DNA of 64,000 bases from Variovorax sp. PBL-H6 (GTDB lineage Bacteria > Pseudomonadota > Gammaproteobacteria > Burkholderiales > Burkholderiaceae_C): positions 558,001 through 622,000 of the forward strand of contig NZ_LR594660.1 in assembly GCF_901827155.1 (NCBI RefSeq). The letters are read 5' to 3'. Of the stretch, positions 8,556 to 17,383 are shown piece by piece. The first letter of the stretch is position 1. Each line of letters starts with the position of its first letter. Made by a program: the position numbers and the translations under genes. The notes beneath the pieces were generated by a model. That model worked only from the letters and a program-made list of their open reading frames with translations. It had not been told where the DNA came from and ran no database searches.

Positions 8556-8572
8556 TGAGGGAGCGAGAAAGC

Positions 8573-9226
8573 ATGAAATCAATGGCACCGCCCTCCCCGC
8601 CTCATCAACTCCACCTCTCGGGCCCAGGCCTGTCGAGGTACGAGTTGGGCGAGCCGATGTTCGTCTATGAGGGTGCCCGCCTGCTGGGCACAGTGGAGCC
8701 TGTCGAGGCTAGCCCCGACAGGTCTGAGGTTCGCGTCGGCCGCTTTGTGCCCTCGCCGTCTTCAAGAAGGGAAGTTCGCAACTTCGCACCTCTATTGCTG
8801 GCCGAGGTGACCATGTTCCTGGCCGAGCGCTTCCCGGCTATTCAGGCTGTGCACTTCGCGCTGAGTCGGGAACTCGAGATGCACGGCGACGGGTTGATGG
8901 TCGCAGCGGCGCGCGTCGAGTTCCTGAGGAGCATTGGAGCTACGGACATTGAAGCTCGACCCAGGCCTGACGCGAGCCGCCCCGGAAACTTCGTTGTCCA
9001 CGGCGTGTGGGCGTACACAGAGGAGAACATCTCTTCCCTGCGGATGGTGCTGGCCATGGAGCGCGAGCTCTACCGCAAGCATCTGGCTTACGCAGCCAAG
9101 CAAGGTGGTCTGGCGGCGCTGCTAGGCCGTTTGAAGGACCGGTGGGCCCGAGGCGATGACCCCTCCCGTTACCCCTTCGTGGTGGGTTCGCAGGCGCGCA
9201 GTTGGCGATGGCAGTCGCATTGCTGA
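8573..9226 (+). CDS. Orphan protein in the WYL-controlled operon
   Basis: The 217-residue product is taken from the ATG at 8573, which has GAGGGAG about 10 bp upstream. An in-frame ATG at 8555 overlaps the stop of the previous gene. The sequence has a short N-terminal beta region (YELGEPMFVYEGARLLGTVE), a helix containing LLLAEVTMFLAERFPAIQAVHF, and a domain with AARVEFLRSIGATDIEARP. The IGATDI stretch and general order are faintly like GNAT-type acetyltransferases, but no acetyl-CoA loop is clear. It is 33 bp upstream of the acyltransferase-3 gene. Confidence 0.6.
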   Translation: MKSMAPPSPPHQLHLSGPGLSRYELGEPMFVYEGARLLGTVEPVEASPDRSEVRVGRFVPSPSSRREVRNFAPLLLAEVTMFLAERFPAIQAVHFALSRELEMHGDGLMVAAARVEFLRSIGATDIEARPRPDASRPGNFVVHGVWAYTEENISSLRMVLAMERELYRKHLAYAAKQGGLAALLGRLKDRWARGDDPSRYPFVVGSQARSWRWQSHC

Positions 9227-9258
9227 GCCCGCAAACCCATCAACATTCATCCGACAAA

Positions 9259-10314
9259 ATGCAAATCCAAAAGTGGAGCGCCCTCGCAGGGCTGAGATTC
9301 GTGCTGGCGTTCGTCGTCGCAGTGAATCATTTGCCCGACTTCGTGGCCCTCGGCACCTGGGATTTCATCCCAAAGTTCGGTGCCTTCGAGGCGATACTCG
9401 GTTTCCTCCTCATCAGCGGCTACTCCATCGGAGCGTCGTACGCGAAGGAGCCAGCGGGGTTCCTCTGGCGCCGGGCGCTGCGTATCTATCCGGTTTACCT
9501 TGCGGCAGTCGTACTGACGTGTGGCGTCTTCGCGCTTGAGCACGACACGTTCCCGTCGGCTTGGCTTGTCTTGGTCAACGTCCTGTTCTTGAATCAGATT
9601 CTGACCAGCGACTCCTTTGTTGGGCCAGCCTGGACCTTGGCTCTGGAGGTCTGGCTCTACTGTCTGACCCCTTTGCTCTTCAAGCTCCGCCCGTCCACGT
9701 TGCGTGCCTTGACGGCAGCCTCATTCGCAGCCTACCTGGCATACACCTGCGGGCGAACCCTCTTCCACTGGAACTACTTTTCTGGGGTGGGCTACGGCCT
9801 GAATCTGTTGTTGCTCTCCTTCATCTGGCTAGCCGGCCTTCGGCTTGCTCGAGAGCCGGAGAATTCCGTTCCCATCCTGAAGGAAGTTGGCTGGATGTTC
9901 GCGCTGCACATCGTGCTCGCCACTGCCATCCAGTTTGCCTCCAGCTGGAAGCGTGGCCACATCGATGACTTCCTCAACAGCGGCATCGACCATTTCGCCT
10001 TGCAGGCATTCACGTTGGTCGTTGTACTGTGGACGTTCAGACGGTTCACGACGTACCCTGGGGTGGGAGCAGGTGGCTCGGCAACGCTGCGACTGCTTGG
10101 CGACATTTCCTACCCGATGTACGTGGCCCACATCCCAGTGTTTTATCTGCTGAAGCGCGCTTCGCTCGAATCTCCGACCCTCTACTTGGCGGCAGTCGTG
10201 GCGGTCTCGTTCCTTCTGTACTGGGGACTGGACAAGTACTCGCAGCAGCGGAGCTCCGCTCCTGTGGATAGCCGGCGTGACGCGCTTGGGCCGATGGGGC
10301 GAACCGAGACATGA
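9259..10314 (+). CDS. Acyltransferase family 3 membrane protein (first copy)
   Basis: This 351-residue protein is rich in membrane helices (about ten) and begins MQIQKWSALAGLRFVLAF, with the family-typical GLRFxLA start and VAVNHLPDF loop. Other recognisable positions are GFLLISGYSIG, RRALRIYPVYL and GPAWTLALEVWLY. Acyltransferase-3 proteins (OafA/YrhL type) move acetyl or other acyl groups onto surface sugars, lipopolysaccharide or other envelope molecules from the cytoplasmic side. The start at 9259 matches that of a second, closely similar gene at 24594 that is interrupted by an insertion sequence. The C-terminal tail after SQQR is hydrophilic and differs between copies. Substrate unknown. 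Confidence 0.85.
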   Translation: MQIQKWSALAGLRFVLAFVVAVNHLPDFVALGTWDFIPKFGAFEAILGFLLISGYSIGASYAKEPAGFLWRRALRIYPVYLAAVVLTCGVFALEHDTFPSAWLVLVNVLFLNQILTSDSFVGPAWTLALEVWLYCLTPLLFKLRPSTLRALTAASFAAYLAYTCGRTLFHWNYFSGVGYGLNLLLLSFIWLAGLRLAREPENSVPILKEVGWMFALHIVLATAIQFASSWKRGHIDDFLNSGIDHFALQAFTLVVVLWTFRRFTTYPGVGAGGSATLRLLGDISYPMYVAHIPVFYLLKRASLESPTLYLAAVVAVSFLLYWGLDKYSQQRSSAPVDSRRDALGPMGRTET

Positions 10315-10749
10315 AAAGAGCCCCCCGGCCAACGGGGGAAGCAGCGGAGGAAACGGCGCAGCGCCGGAGCTAAGGCGTTCGACTTGAGTTCCCCGGCAGC
10401 GCGGTCTATGGCCTTGCCTCTGGGCCCGCACCATCGGAAAGGGGCCCGCGTTCAATCACATTCCGTCTATGGGCACTGAGGCCACGAGGCCCAGGACGTG
10501 AGACTTCACCTCCCTTACAAATGGGACCTGAATCCCCCGCACTCGGTTACCAGAATGAGCTTCACACTTTGAGTGGGAGCATAAGAAGTTGTCTCGTTCG
10601 CCGACCGTAGAGCCCCTGCACCCGACGACAAGGAAAGTTGTGGGCACTGCGGGAAGTTCATGGTTCCGCGTGTGGTGACCTTCAAGGGCAAGCCGGAGCC
10701 CACAAGACTGCCATCCGAGGCCTCGAAGGCCGACCTGGGACCGTGCTAG
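10315..10749 (+). pseudogene. Gene-poor stretch ending in a truncated zinc-ribbon remnant
   Basis: No intact gene is visible here. From about 10582 to the TAG at 10747-10749 the plus strand encodes a fragment without a start codon. It contains CGHCGKFMVPRVV followed by a short unrelated tail. The same CGHCGK-MVP stretch occurs in the zinc ribbon of the intact protein at 52455-53174 (CGHCGKLMVPILVV), so this looks like a broken relative. A short minus-strand frame at 10456-10647 is possible but unsupported. A GC hairpin at about 10316-10340, followed on the minus strand by TCTTTT, could be a minus-strand terminator. Confidence 0.35.
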
Positions 10750-11715
10750 TTAGTTTCCCGTGAGCCGCGCGTCTAGGAATTCGAGCACATCTCGGGTCGC
10801 CGCTTCTTTCTGCGCTGTGTTCGTCCAGAAAGATGCTCCCTTCTTCATGCAGCCCTTCCTCATCTCGCCAAGTAGTTCCTCGTAGTTCGCTTCGGAAAAG
10901 TACTTTCCGCCCAGTGCGTACCGACCATCCGGCTCCACTACAACCGCACACTCCATGTAGTTCTCAACCGTGCTGGCTCGAAAGAGGCGCGTGTTGGCTG
11001 GGTCGCCGTCGAAGCCGTGACTGGCTCCGGCGTACACCTTGACCTCAATCTTCCCTCCGGCATTCGCATAGTCCTTGGCAAGTTCTTCGCACGGCTTCAC
11101 GCCGGTGTAGTCATCCTTTTCCCCCAGCGCCATGAAGACCACGCTTGCTGGCTTGGGCTCTCGCGGTCGGGCACTGCAGCTCGGATAGAAAGGAATGGCG
11201 ACGGCGAACCGGTCGCTCTGCTCTGGCAGGTATGTTCGGTCAGCCGCGTAGAGCGCAACGAGCCCACCGCGAGAGAATCCCATGACGGCTATGCGCGCTG
11301 GCAGGTGCGATTGTTCGACCAGGAAACGGCGCGCTGCGAAGGCATCACGCGTTTGCTGCAGTGTCGTCAGCTGACTTTGGTTTTCTCCAGTGTTGGAGAT
11401 TCCCCGCGGCCCAAACGTGTCGATGGCAAGGACGGTGTAGCCGCGCTCACTCAGAGCACGCCCGTAGTGGCCTTCTCGGTGGTCTGTCCAGCCGGAGGAG
11501 CCATGTACCAGAACCACGGCCCCCTTTGGAGCGCCAGTGGGTTTGTAGAGCACTCCTTGCAGCTTGCGTGAGGCCCCGGATGCCTCGGTAACATCAAACG
11601 AAACGGTCTGGCCTCCTCGTGGCTGTGCTACCGCGAGATGAAGGGCATTGAAAGCAAGGATTGATGCGGCGAGAAGTCGCCAGCTTCTCCACGCTACAGA
11701 ATGAAGAACGTGCAT
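10750..11715 (-). CDS. Exported dienelactone-hydrolase-family alpha/beta hydrolase
   Basis: The 321-residue product starts at 11715 with a signal-like segment (WRLLAASILAFNALHLAVA). The oxyanion region is VVLVHGSSGWTDHREGH, the nucleophile elbow is GFSRGG, and candidates for the acid and histidine are in GEKDDYTG and YAGASHGFDGD. This is the alpha/beta-hydrolase layout of the dienelactone hydrolase family, which here uses Ser rather than the Cys of true dienelactone hydrolases. Members act as esterases or hydrolases of varied substrates. The substrate cannot be read from the sequence. Transcribed alone; upstream lies about 130 bp to the next minus-strand gene. Confidence 0.85.
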   Translation of the reverse strand: MHVLHSVAWRSWRLLAASILAFNALHLAVAQPRGGQTVSFDVTEASGASRKLQGVLYKPTGAPKGAVVLVHGSSGWTDHREGHYGRALSERGYTVLAIDTFGPRGISNTGENQSQLTTLQQTRDAFAARRFLVEQSHLPARIAVMGFSRGGLVALYAADRTYLPEQSDRFAVAIPFYPSCSARPREPKPASVVFMALGEKDDYTGVKPCEELAKDYANAGGKIEVKVYAGASHGFDGDPANTRLFRASTVENYMECAVVVEPDGRYALGGKYFSEANYEELLGEMRKGCMKKGASFWTNTAQKEAATRDVLEFLDARLTGN

Positions 11716-11844
11716 CGCCGCTCCTTTGACCGCGCTCTGACGCGCCAGGCGGCATGATGGCCGTTTCGGTGACCTCTGTCTAGCTAGAAGGGCAGGATGT
11801 GGGCCTGCATCGAGGGGGTCGGTGGCTCGGCCTTCGCGCGTCGA

Positions 11845-12783
11845 CTATTCAGAATCTGGCGGGTAGCGCTGCGCGTGCGTCGTGAGCGACAGCTTCGCTT
11901 GTGACCATCCAGTCTCTCGCTCGAGTTCGCCCAGCTCTAGGCCTTCCGGGCTGCGGTCAGCAGTGAATCCCTCGCGCAAGATGGTTGGCCACCCCAGCGT
12001 CTTGGCGAGAGCCACGACGGACTCGAGCTCTGCTTTCAAGCGCGGCGCCACGTCCGCTTCGATTTCGCGGCCAACCTGCTCGGTCCAGGGTGTCGCGGGC
12101 CCTTTGCCCACAACGAGGTTTGCGAGGCACTCCACCGTGATGGCATGGACGTAGCCGCTTGGAAACTCGAGCTCCAGGTGCGTGTCGTCGAGCGCACCCC
12201 ACACCCGCTCCCGCCATTCGAGCCACCTCCTGCGGAGAATGAGTTTTTCGACGTGCGCCTCCAGGTCCAGCGTGGGCTCGCCGTCGCTCATCGTCCAAGG
12301 GACGAGGTCAACATTGCGGCCAAGACGACGTGACTCCGCCCTGACGGCATCCATGACGCGTTCGAGCTCCGCCGAGTACGCCTTGTCATCAAAGGTGAGT
12401 TTCAGCGGTCCTTTGCCATGGAACGCAGGATTCAGCTGTGAGCGGAGCGATTCGGGTATCACCCAGGTCGTGTGCCCGAGGCTCGCCTCCAGCCTAATGG
12501 CGCCCTCGATGCGAGCGCAGCCTGGGTCCCCGCAGGTGTCGCAGGTGAAGAGGTAGACGTCCGCCCAGGCCCCGGCCCTTGCCGCCGGAAGGAGCACGAA
12601 GTCAAAGGCGTATCGGTCGTCCTGGTCGAGCACAAGCCCATCGACCGACGGAACGACCTTCAGGCGAACGCGCCCCTCCTCCGCTTCCAGGAAGTAGTTT
12701 TCAAACGTCAAGGCATGCGGCACGCGGACTCCCTCAAAGAACAGGCATGGGCAGTGGGATGCATTGTTCACCAACAGCTCCAT
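11845..12783 (-). CDS. Orphan cytoplasmic protein with a Cys-rich knuckle
   Basis: The 312-residue product starts at the ATG at 12783 (MELLVNNASHCPCLFFEG). A longer in-frame version adds an Arg/Pro-rich leader and seems less likely. Notable is FTCDTCGDPGCARIEG around residues 80-95, a CXXCXXXXC knuckle that may bind metal. A central acidic/basic helix (HVEKLILRRRWLEWRERVW) and a Glu-rich C-terminal helix follow. No export signal. I do not recognise the family. Upstream is a compound inverted repeat (12854-12892), suggesting its own regulated promoter. Confidence 0.65.
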   Translation of the reverse strand: MELLVNNASHCPCLFFEGVRVPHALTFENYFLEAEEGRVRLKVVPSVDGLVLDQDDRYAFDFVLLPAARAGAWADVYLFTCDTCGDPGCARIEGAIRLEASLGHTTWVIPESLRSQLNPAFHGKGPLKLTFDDKAYSAELERVMDAVRAESRRLGRNVDLVPWTMSDGEPTLDLEAHVEKLILRRRWLEWRERVWGALDDTHLELEFPSGYVHAITVECLANLVVGKGPATPWTEQVGREIEADVAPRLKAELESVVALAKTLGWPTILREGFTADRSPEGLELGELERETGWSQAKLSLTTHAQRYPPDSE

Positions 12784-12853
12784 GGCCTGGCGCTGGCGGG
12801 GCCGGAGCACGCCAGGCAGAAGCCTCGGTGGCCATTGCTGCTTCGTGCGCATC

Positions 12854-12892
12854 GCGTCTCATGCGTCTCACCGCTTAAGCGGAATGAGACGC
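12854..12892. promoter_or_regulatory. Compound inverted repeat upstream of the gene at 12783
   Basis: A 12-bp palindrome CCGCTTAAGCGG (12871-12882) sits inside a second inverted repeat, GCGTCTCA (12863-12870) and TGAGACGC (12885-12892). The left arm GCGTCTCA also occurs once more at 12854-12861 as a direct repeat. Nested symmetry about 71-109 bp upstream of a start codon is what a dimeric repressor site looks like. The regulator is unknown. Confidence 0.55.
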
Positions 12893-13165
12893 TCTCGAAA
12901 GCGCGCCTCCTGCCCCCCTTGGCCTCCACAGGCATGTTTGCCGTGGGGACGCGACATACCAGCGGATTGTGACGCTGCGCGTTTTCCCGCTTGAGGTCTG
13001 GCTCCCTTCCGTGGCCCGGGCCCCGTTTGCCTCGGTCAGCGCCTTCAGGTTTGGACCATGAGCGTCGGCCCCGACGGTTCGCTCATCGACCCGTTTACGT
13101 TTACGGCCGAGCGGGGCACTATTCGGCCCGAATGCGGATGCATGTATTGCGTTGCAGTGGCCCGG

Positions 13166-13489
13166 CTAGTCGCGCATCAGCGCGACCGGGCCCGTGAACT
13201 TATGAAGGAGCGTGCCGTCGTGGTGCCACAGGTGGAAGATGGTCGGCTCGGTGCGGCGGATTTGCTTGCCCGCCATCTCCGTGTAGCCGTCCTTGCCCAG
13301 GAATCGACACAGGTCGCCGACATTGTTGGTCTGCAGGACCTTGCGAGGCTCGGCAGGTGGCTTCGTGCCTTCGGGCTGCGGCTTGACCAGTTCGATATCC
13401 CACTTGTTCAAGGCCCAAGCCTTGGGGAATTCGAGAACCAGGCCTCGCTTTTGGGCGAGCGCCTCCACTTCTTGTTGGGTGATGAGCAC
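13166..13489 (-). CDS. Orphan cytoplasmic protein
   Basis: I start this 107-residue protein at the GTG at 13489 because AAGGA lies seven bases upstream; an in-frame ATG at 13540 has no such site. The product begins VLITQQEVEALAQKRG, contains a Trp/Lys strand (AWALNKWDIELVKPQP) and ends HKFTGPVALMRD. A Pro/Lys-rich middle links two small helical parts, and FHLWHHDGTLLHKF is rich in His. No membrane segment, signal peptide or catalytic motif is seen and no family is recognised. An overlapping plus-strand frame starting at 13058 is discussed under rejected items. Confidence 0.6.
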   Translation of the reverse strand: MLITQQEVEALAQKRGLVLEFPKAWALNKWDIELVKPQPEGTKPPAEPRKVLQTNNVGDLCRFLGKDGYTEMAGKQIRRTEPTIFHLWHHDGTLLHKFTGPVALMRD

Positions 13490-13696
13490 AGTGCTTCCTT
13501 GATGAGAGTTGACCCTTTGCCGTATAGCGAAGGTCAGCACGCCCGCGGAATCGCCGGCGCGGATGAATACGAGGGTCGCCCCCCCCTTCGTTGGGGGGTT
13601 TGGAAGGGGTTATCGGCAGAATGAGGGAAAAGTTGAGGGTCGCCGCCACAGCCCCGCGCCCCTATCATCCAAGCTACGCCGAACGACTAACCCTCG

Positions 13697-14779
13697 ATGC
13701 CTCTGCGCGCTACCACCGGTACGACAAACCTGCACGCCTTCGAATTTGAGGAAGGCCAGTGGGAGGAGCTCAAGGCTACCTACAAGCGGCTCGGCTTGAC
13801 CATGCCCTGTTGCCAGCGTGCAGCGGTACCCAAGACGAGCCCGCTCGGGAACTATTTCTTTGCGCACGCCCGTAAGGGACCTTGTGCCACCGCCCCTGAA
13901 AGCGCCCAGCACCTCTACTGCAAACAGCTCATCGCGCAGGCGGCGCACGCGGCCGGCTGGACGGTGACCACTGAGCGGCCGGGGGCCTGCCCCACCGGCG
14001 AGGCGTGGATTGCCGACGTCTTCTGCGAGCGCGGCCGTGCCCAGGTCGCGTTCGAAGTGCAGATGTCCCCGCAGCCGCACGCCGAGACGCTTCGGCGGCA
14101 ACGCCGCTACAGGGATTCCGGGGTACGCGGCGCCTGGTTCCACGCGCCGATGAAGAGCGGCATTGCGCCGTTGACGGACAAGGAAACCCCGGTCTTCTCC
14201 CTCGAGGACTTCGAGGTCGGCGTGCCGCCCCGGGTCAAAGGATTCCCTCTGGCGCTGCCCGAGTTCGTTGAGGCGCTGCTGGGCAAGCGGCTGACCTACG
14301 AGGTGCCTGAATACACCCGAACGCTCCACGTCGGATACCTGTTGGGCGAGTGCTGGACATGCAAACGGCAGCTGAAGCACGTCTGCGGGATGCTCGACAG
14401 CGCGGAACAACCCTGGTGGTATCACCCGCTCACCGCTGCTTCTCTTTCCCAGACCCTCGCCGGCGTGCAGGCCGCGCTAAGCTCGAGCGAGCTTGCCGGC
14501 CTCGGTCTAAACCGTATCGAGCAGTATGAAATCAACCTCGGCAGGAGGTCCAAGGCGCCGACAAGCAACATCTGCCTGCACTGCAATGCGCCGCAGCCCA
14601 ACGAGTACGTCACGGAAAAGCTGCGCGCCGCGCTCGGCGCTCCTGGCGAATTGAAGAACCCGCCCGCACGGGTGTCCTCCCTCCTCGGCGCCGCCGTGCT
14701 TACCCGCACCGAGCGCGGGGCAGGCCGCTGGAAGCTGCACGATGCAGCAGCAGTTCCCAGCGGGCACCTCGCTGCCTGA
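13697..14779 (+). CDS. CoiA-like nuclease-domain protein
   Basis: The 360-residue protein has an N-terminal substrate region with CCQ near residue 38. The core matches competence protein CoiA-like nucleases: SAQHLYCKQLIAQAAHAAGW (helix after the conserved H), then WIADVFC (acidic residue) and AFEVQMSPQP (E-x-Q) near 125-145. A RRYRDSGVRGAWF segment is typical of the end of that core. The nuclease fold is of the PD-(D/E)XK type. The C-terminal half carries four cysteines in two pairs (CWTCKR and CLHC), probably a zinc site. CoiA-type proteins act on DNA in competence or restriction contexts. No competence partners are nearby. Confidence 0.75.
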   Translation: MPLRATTGTTNLHAFEFEEGQWEELKATYKRLGLTMPCCQRAAVPKTSPLGNYFFAHARKGPCATAPESAQHLYCKQLIAQAAHAAGWTVTTERPGACPTGEAWIADVFCERGRAQVAFEVQMSPQPHAETLRRQRRYRDSGVRGAWFHAPMKSGIAPLTDKETPVFSLEDFEVGVPPRVKGFPLALPEFVEALLGKRLTYEVPEYTRTLHVGYLLGECWTCKRQLKHVCGMLDSAEQPWWYHPLTAASLSQTLAGVQAALSSSELAGLGLNRIEQYEINLGRRSKAPTSNICLHCNAPQPNEYVTEKLRAALGAPGELKNPPARVSSLLGAAVLTRTERGAGRWKLHDAAAVPSGHLAA

Positions 14780-14790
14780 ATGGGCAGGAA

Positions 14791-14818
14791 AAAGCCCAGG
14801 CGCGAGGCCCGGGCTGCT
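14791..14818 (-). terminator. Rho-independent terminator of the NUDIX gene
   Basis: Read on the minus strand, AGCCCGGGCCTCGCGCCTGGGCT forms a GC-rich stem-loop followed by TTTTT, just beyond the stop at 14824. Confidence 0.7.
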
Positions 14819-14823
14819 TGGAA

Positions 14824-15258
14824 TCAAGCTTGCGCGGCATCCATGTGCTTGGCGTACGCCCACGAGACTTGTTGGTTGTATGCAGCAAAGGGGGACGTGT
14901 CCGGGCGCAGCAGCAGCGCGATGGGCTGCAACGCGACCGCCAGGCCCTCTTCTGCTTGCAAGGCGGAGAGTTCGGGCGCCGGCGCGTTGAGGAGGTACGT
15001 TGTCACCAGGAAGCGCCTGGTACCGTTCTCGCCGCCGCAGGGACCGACGAACAGCGGCACGACGTCGGATGTCCTGACGTCAAGGCCAATCTCTTCCTTC
15101 GTTTCTCGCAAGAGCGCTTGCAGTTCGGTCTCGCCGGGGTCGACCTTGCCGCCAGGCAGGCCCCACTGCGTGGGGTCGTCGCGTCGCGAAACGGCTACGA
15201 CGTGATTGCCGACAACCGCCATGAGACAGACGGCGAGGGGGAGCGACTGGTTGTTCAT
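14824..15258 (-). CDS. NUDIX hydrolase
   Basis: The 144-residue protein contains a complete Nudix box near residues 36-59: GGKVDPGE, then LLRETKEEIGL (pattern GX5EX7REUXEEXGU). NUDIX enzymes cleave nucleoside diphosphates linked to another group, often oxidised or damaged nucleotides. The substrate cannot be told. The preceding SRRDDPTQWGLPGG is typical of MutT-like members. The start ATG at 15258 has a weak ribosome site. Directly upstream is an imperfect inverted repeat around CTTTAAGG/CCTTAAG. A terminator follows, so it is probably a single-gene unit. Confidence 0.9.
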   Translation of the reverse strand: MNNQSLPLAVCLMAVVGNHVVAVSRRDDPTQWGLPGGKVDPGETELQALLRETKEEIGLDVRTSDVVPLFVGPCGGENGTRRFLVTTYLLNAPAPELSALQAEEGLAVALQPIALLLRPDTSPFAAYNQQVSWAYAKHMDAAQA

Positions 15259-15265
15259 ACTGGTT

Positions 15266-15289
15266 GCTTTAAGGGAGACTGCCTTAAGC
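15266..15289. promoter_or_regulatory. Inverted repeat upstream of the NUDIX gene
   Basis: GCTTTAAGG (15266-15274) and CCTTAAGC (15282-15289) are inverted with one unmatched base, 8 to 30 bp upstream of the NUDIX start. The TTAA centres resemble other AT-rich symmetric sites in this window. It would fit an operator overlapping the promoter. Confidence 0.45.
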
Positions 15290-15361
15290 GTGTAGCAAAG
15301 GGCATCGCCGCGAGGTACCGTCGTAGGCGATGGTTAGGGGAGGCACCTGCCGGGGCGACCT

Positions 15362-17143
15362 TCAGACATAGGCTGGGCGGCACAGCTTCATGCGCAGTGG
15401 CACTTCGGGAGTCGGGCCAAGGAAGGCGTTTCCTGACGCCTGACGCTGCGCAGCCTGAACGTCCCGCTCAGTCTTGGAGAGCGCCATCGCCTTCACCTTG
15501 GCAGCAGACACCGGCCCCGCGACCCCTTCACGTTGCTTCCAACGTGTCCGCCGGACGATGGAATCCAGCATGCCGGTGTGGCGCGCGGACGTGGCCAGGA
15601 CGCCGAGCTGCGCGTAATAGAAGAACGAGATGGCGCCCGACGAAGCGCCGCTGGCGGTGTCGGCAACCTTGCCCTCCGCCTCCCAGGCCAGGAACGTGTC
15701 CGCGCCCTCCACGTCGACCTCGAACAGCTCGGACTCCCACAACTGCAGGACTTCTCGGCCGTTACCCAGCCTGCGGTTGGGCGTGCCCTCGCGTGCCGCG
15801 AGCTCGGCGTGCAGGTCGCGAAGGCCTGAATAGTCCCCCGCGTACCCCTGGTCCCATTCCTCCCCCACAGCGATGAAGCGCGGCGCCGGAAAGCTCTGGA
15901 CCGGATACGCAATCACGTCCTTCGGCGGATAGTAGCGCGCGCCGTTCACGTGCACGTCCAGCCACACCTCCACCGCGGCGAAAGGGCGCTCGGCGTTGCC
16001 GTGAAGCCCCCACAGTGCATCGATGGCAACAAGAGCCTGCGGCGAGACCAGCTCGAAGCGTGGCGCGGCCAGGCCGTCTCTGCGGCAGGCGCGCGCTTCG
16101 TCGGCATCGGCGGTCAGGCAGTAGCGAAGGAGTTCTTTGAGCATCGCCGGCGAATACGTGTCCGGCGCCACCGGCAGGAACCCGTCCTTGTCCAAGGTGC
16201 GCCCAAGCCACGTCCTGCGGTCAAAATCGTACTGCGTGTCCACTAGGAAGCGCTGGATGTTGTTGAGCCCGCGGAGCCAGGCGTAGCCGGGGCCCGACTC
16301 GAGCATGTTCTCAAGCGACTTGTCCCGGCCGACGGCCGCGCAAAGCGAACACCCGAAGCGTGCACCGCAGGCCCGCGACTTCTTGGCGCCCTCACTCGCC
16401 ATGTCGGCGACTACTGCGCAGGAGGAACCGCCACCCGCGGCGTAGAGGTCGAACACGTCGGCCGCGTCGGTGAAGGCCTCCATGTCGCCAGCACGCATTC
16501 TTCCGAGGCTCTCCCAGACATCGTCCGACGTCCATAGCGCGATGGGGCTTAGGTAGAGCGCGCCATCCTTCTCCCAGGGCACGAAGGCGGACTCCTTGCG
16601 CTCGTCCATGCGTTCCGCGCGACCAGTAGATTCCTCGAATCGGGTGCCAATGACGGTGACTGGGCGGCCGGCGTGCTTGCCGAACGCGGCCAGGAGGCGC
16701 TTTCGCAGCTTAACCATTGGCAAAATCTTGTAGCCGATGGTGCAGTCGCGAGACGACGAGTTTGCGAAGGTCGGGAGCTTGCGCCCCGAGAGAACCGAGA
16801 CCGCCCAGGTGTCGTTGAGCGCCGGGCGGGCGACGTCGGCCCGTACGACCAGGCCATGGCGGACGGCGAATCGACGCACCTTCTCCAACTCCTGCATCGC
16901 CAGCGCCGAGACGGTTGGGTTCTCGATGCCGGTGTCTCCGTGGGTGACCAGGATGGGTGGCACGATGCCGCCGGCGCGTTTTAGGCTGAGGGCAGCGTTG
17001 AGCGTCAGGGCCAGGACGATGGAGGAGTCCTTGCCTCCGCTATAGGCCACCAGCAGCGGCGAGCCAGCCTCCAACAGGCCGCGCAGGACCGCCATGGCCT
17101 CGTGTTCACGCAGGTGGGCCTCTGAGAGTTCAGTTGCAAGCAT
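15362..17143 (-). CDS. Orphan DndC/PAPS-reductase-like protein
   Basis: The 593-residue protein has the PP-loop SGGKDS at residues 35-40 and HGDTGIENP about 30 residues later. SSSRDCTIGYK then matches the Cys-containing region of adenylyl-sulfate or PAPS reductases, and a CGARFGCSLC motif may bind an iron-sulfur cluster. This set of motifs is that of DndC, which activates sulfur for DNA phosphorothioation, but the C-terminal 250 residues are unlike anything I recognise. DndB, DndD, DndE and the DndF-H restriction partners are absent here. It could act in another sulfur transfer or in a minimal modification system. Upstream lies a perfect 17-bp palindrome (17240-17256). Confidence 0.75.
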   Translation of the reverse strand: MLATELSEAHLREHEAMAVLRGLLEAGSPLLVAYSGGKDSSIVLALTLNAALSLKRAGGIVPPILVTHGDTGIENPTVSALAMQELEKVRRFAVRHGLVVRADVARPALNDTWAVSVLSGRKLPTFANSSSRDCTIGYKILPMVKLRKRLLAAFGKHAGRPVTVIGTRFEESTGRAERMDERKESAFVPWEKDGALYLSPIALWTSDDVWESLGRMRAGDMEAFTDAADVFDLYAAGGGSSCAVVADMASEGAKKSRACGARFGCSLCAAVGRDKSLENMLESGPGYAWLRGLNNIQRFLVDTQYDFDRRTWLGRTLDKDGFLPVAPDTYSPAMLKELLRYCLTADADEARACRRDGLAAPRFELVSPQALVAIDALWGLHGNAERPFAAVEVWLDVHVNGARYYPPKDVIAYPVQSFPAPRFIAVGEEWDQGYAGDYSGLRDLHAELAAREGTPNRRLGNGREVLQLWESELFEVDVEGADTFLAWEAEGKVADTASGASSGAISFFYYAQLGVLATSARHTGMLDSIVRRTRWKQREGVAGPVSAAKVKAMALSKTERDVQAAQRQASGNAFLGPTPEVPLRMKLCRPAYV

Positions 17144-17239
17144 TGTCGACCGATTGAGCTCGGCTAGAAGAGTTCGAAGAAGCCCCAGTCTGAACGAGGA
17201 GAACTATGCTAGGTCGCCTATAAGCCTTGGGCTAAGAGT

Positions 17240-17256
17240 TGCTAAACAGTTTAGCA
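17240..17256. promoter_or_regulatory. 17-bp palindromic operator between the DndC-like gene and the gene at 17384
   Basis: TGCTAAACaGTTTAGCA is perfectly symmetric. It lies 97 bp before the DndC-like start on the minus strand and 128 bp before the plus-strand start. A TTTTAG copy follows at 17268-17273. It belongs to the CTAAA/TTTAG family of intergenic elements seen across this window. Confidence 0.6.
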
Positions 17257-17383
17257 TCTCGCACGCGTTTTAGCCAAGCAAAATGAGATGCTAGGAGGCG
17301 TCGTCACTAGACAAGGCAGTCACCTTCTAAACCGCTGCCCGCCTTGCCGCTCTTTGCGCTGCAGCAGCATTCCAGGACACCCC

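Noticed and set aside
13058..13624. Plus-strand frame beginning MSVGPDGSLIDPFTF with a CGCMYC cluster
   Set aside because: The first 36 codons look protein-like, but the rest is antisense to the gene at 13166-13489 and there is no ribosome site. A short gene ending before 13166 is not possible because no stop occurs.
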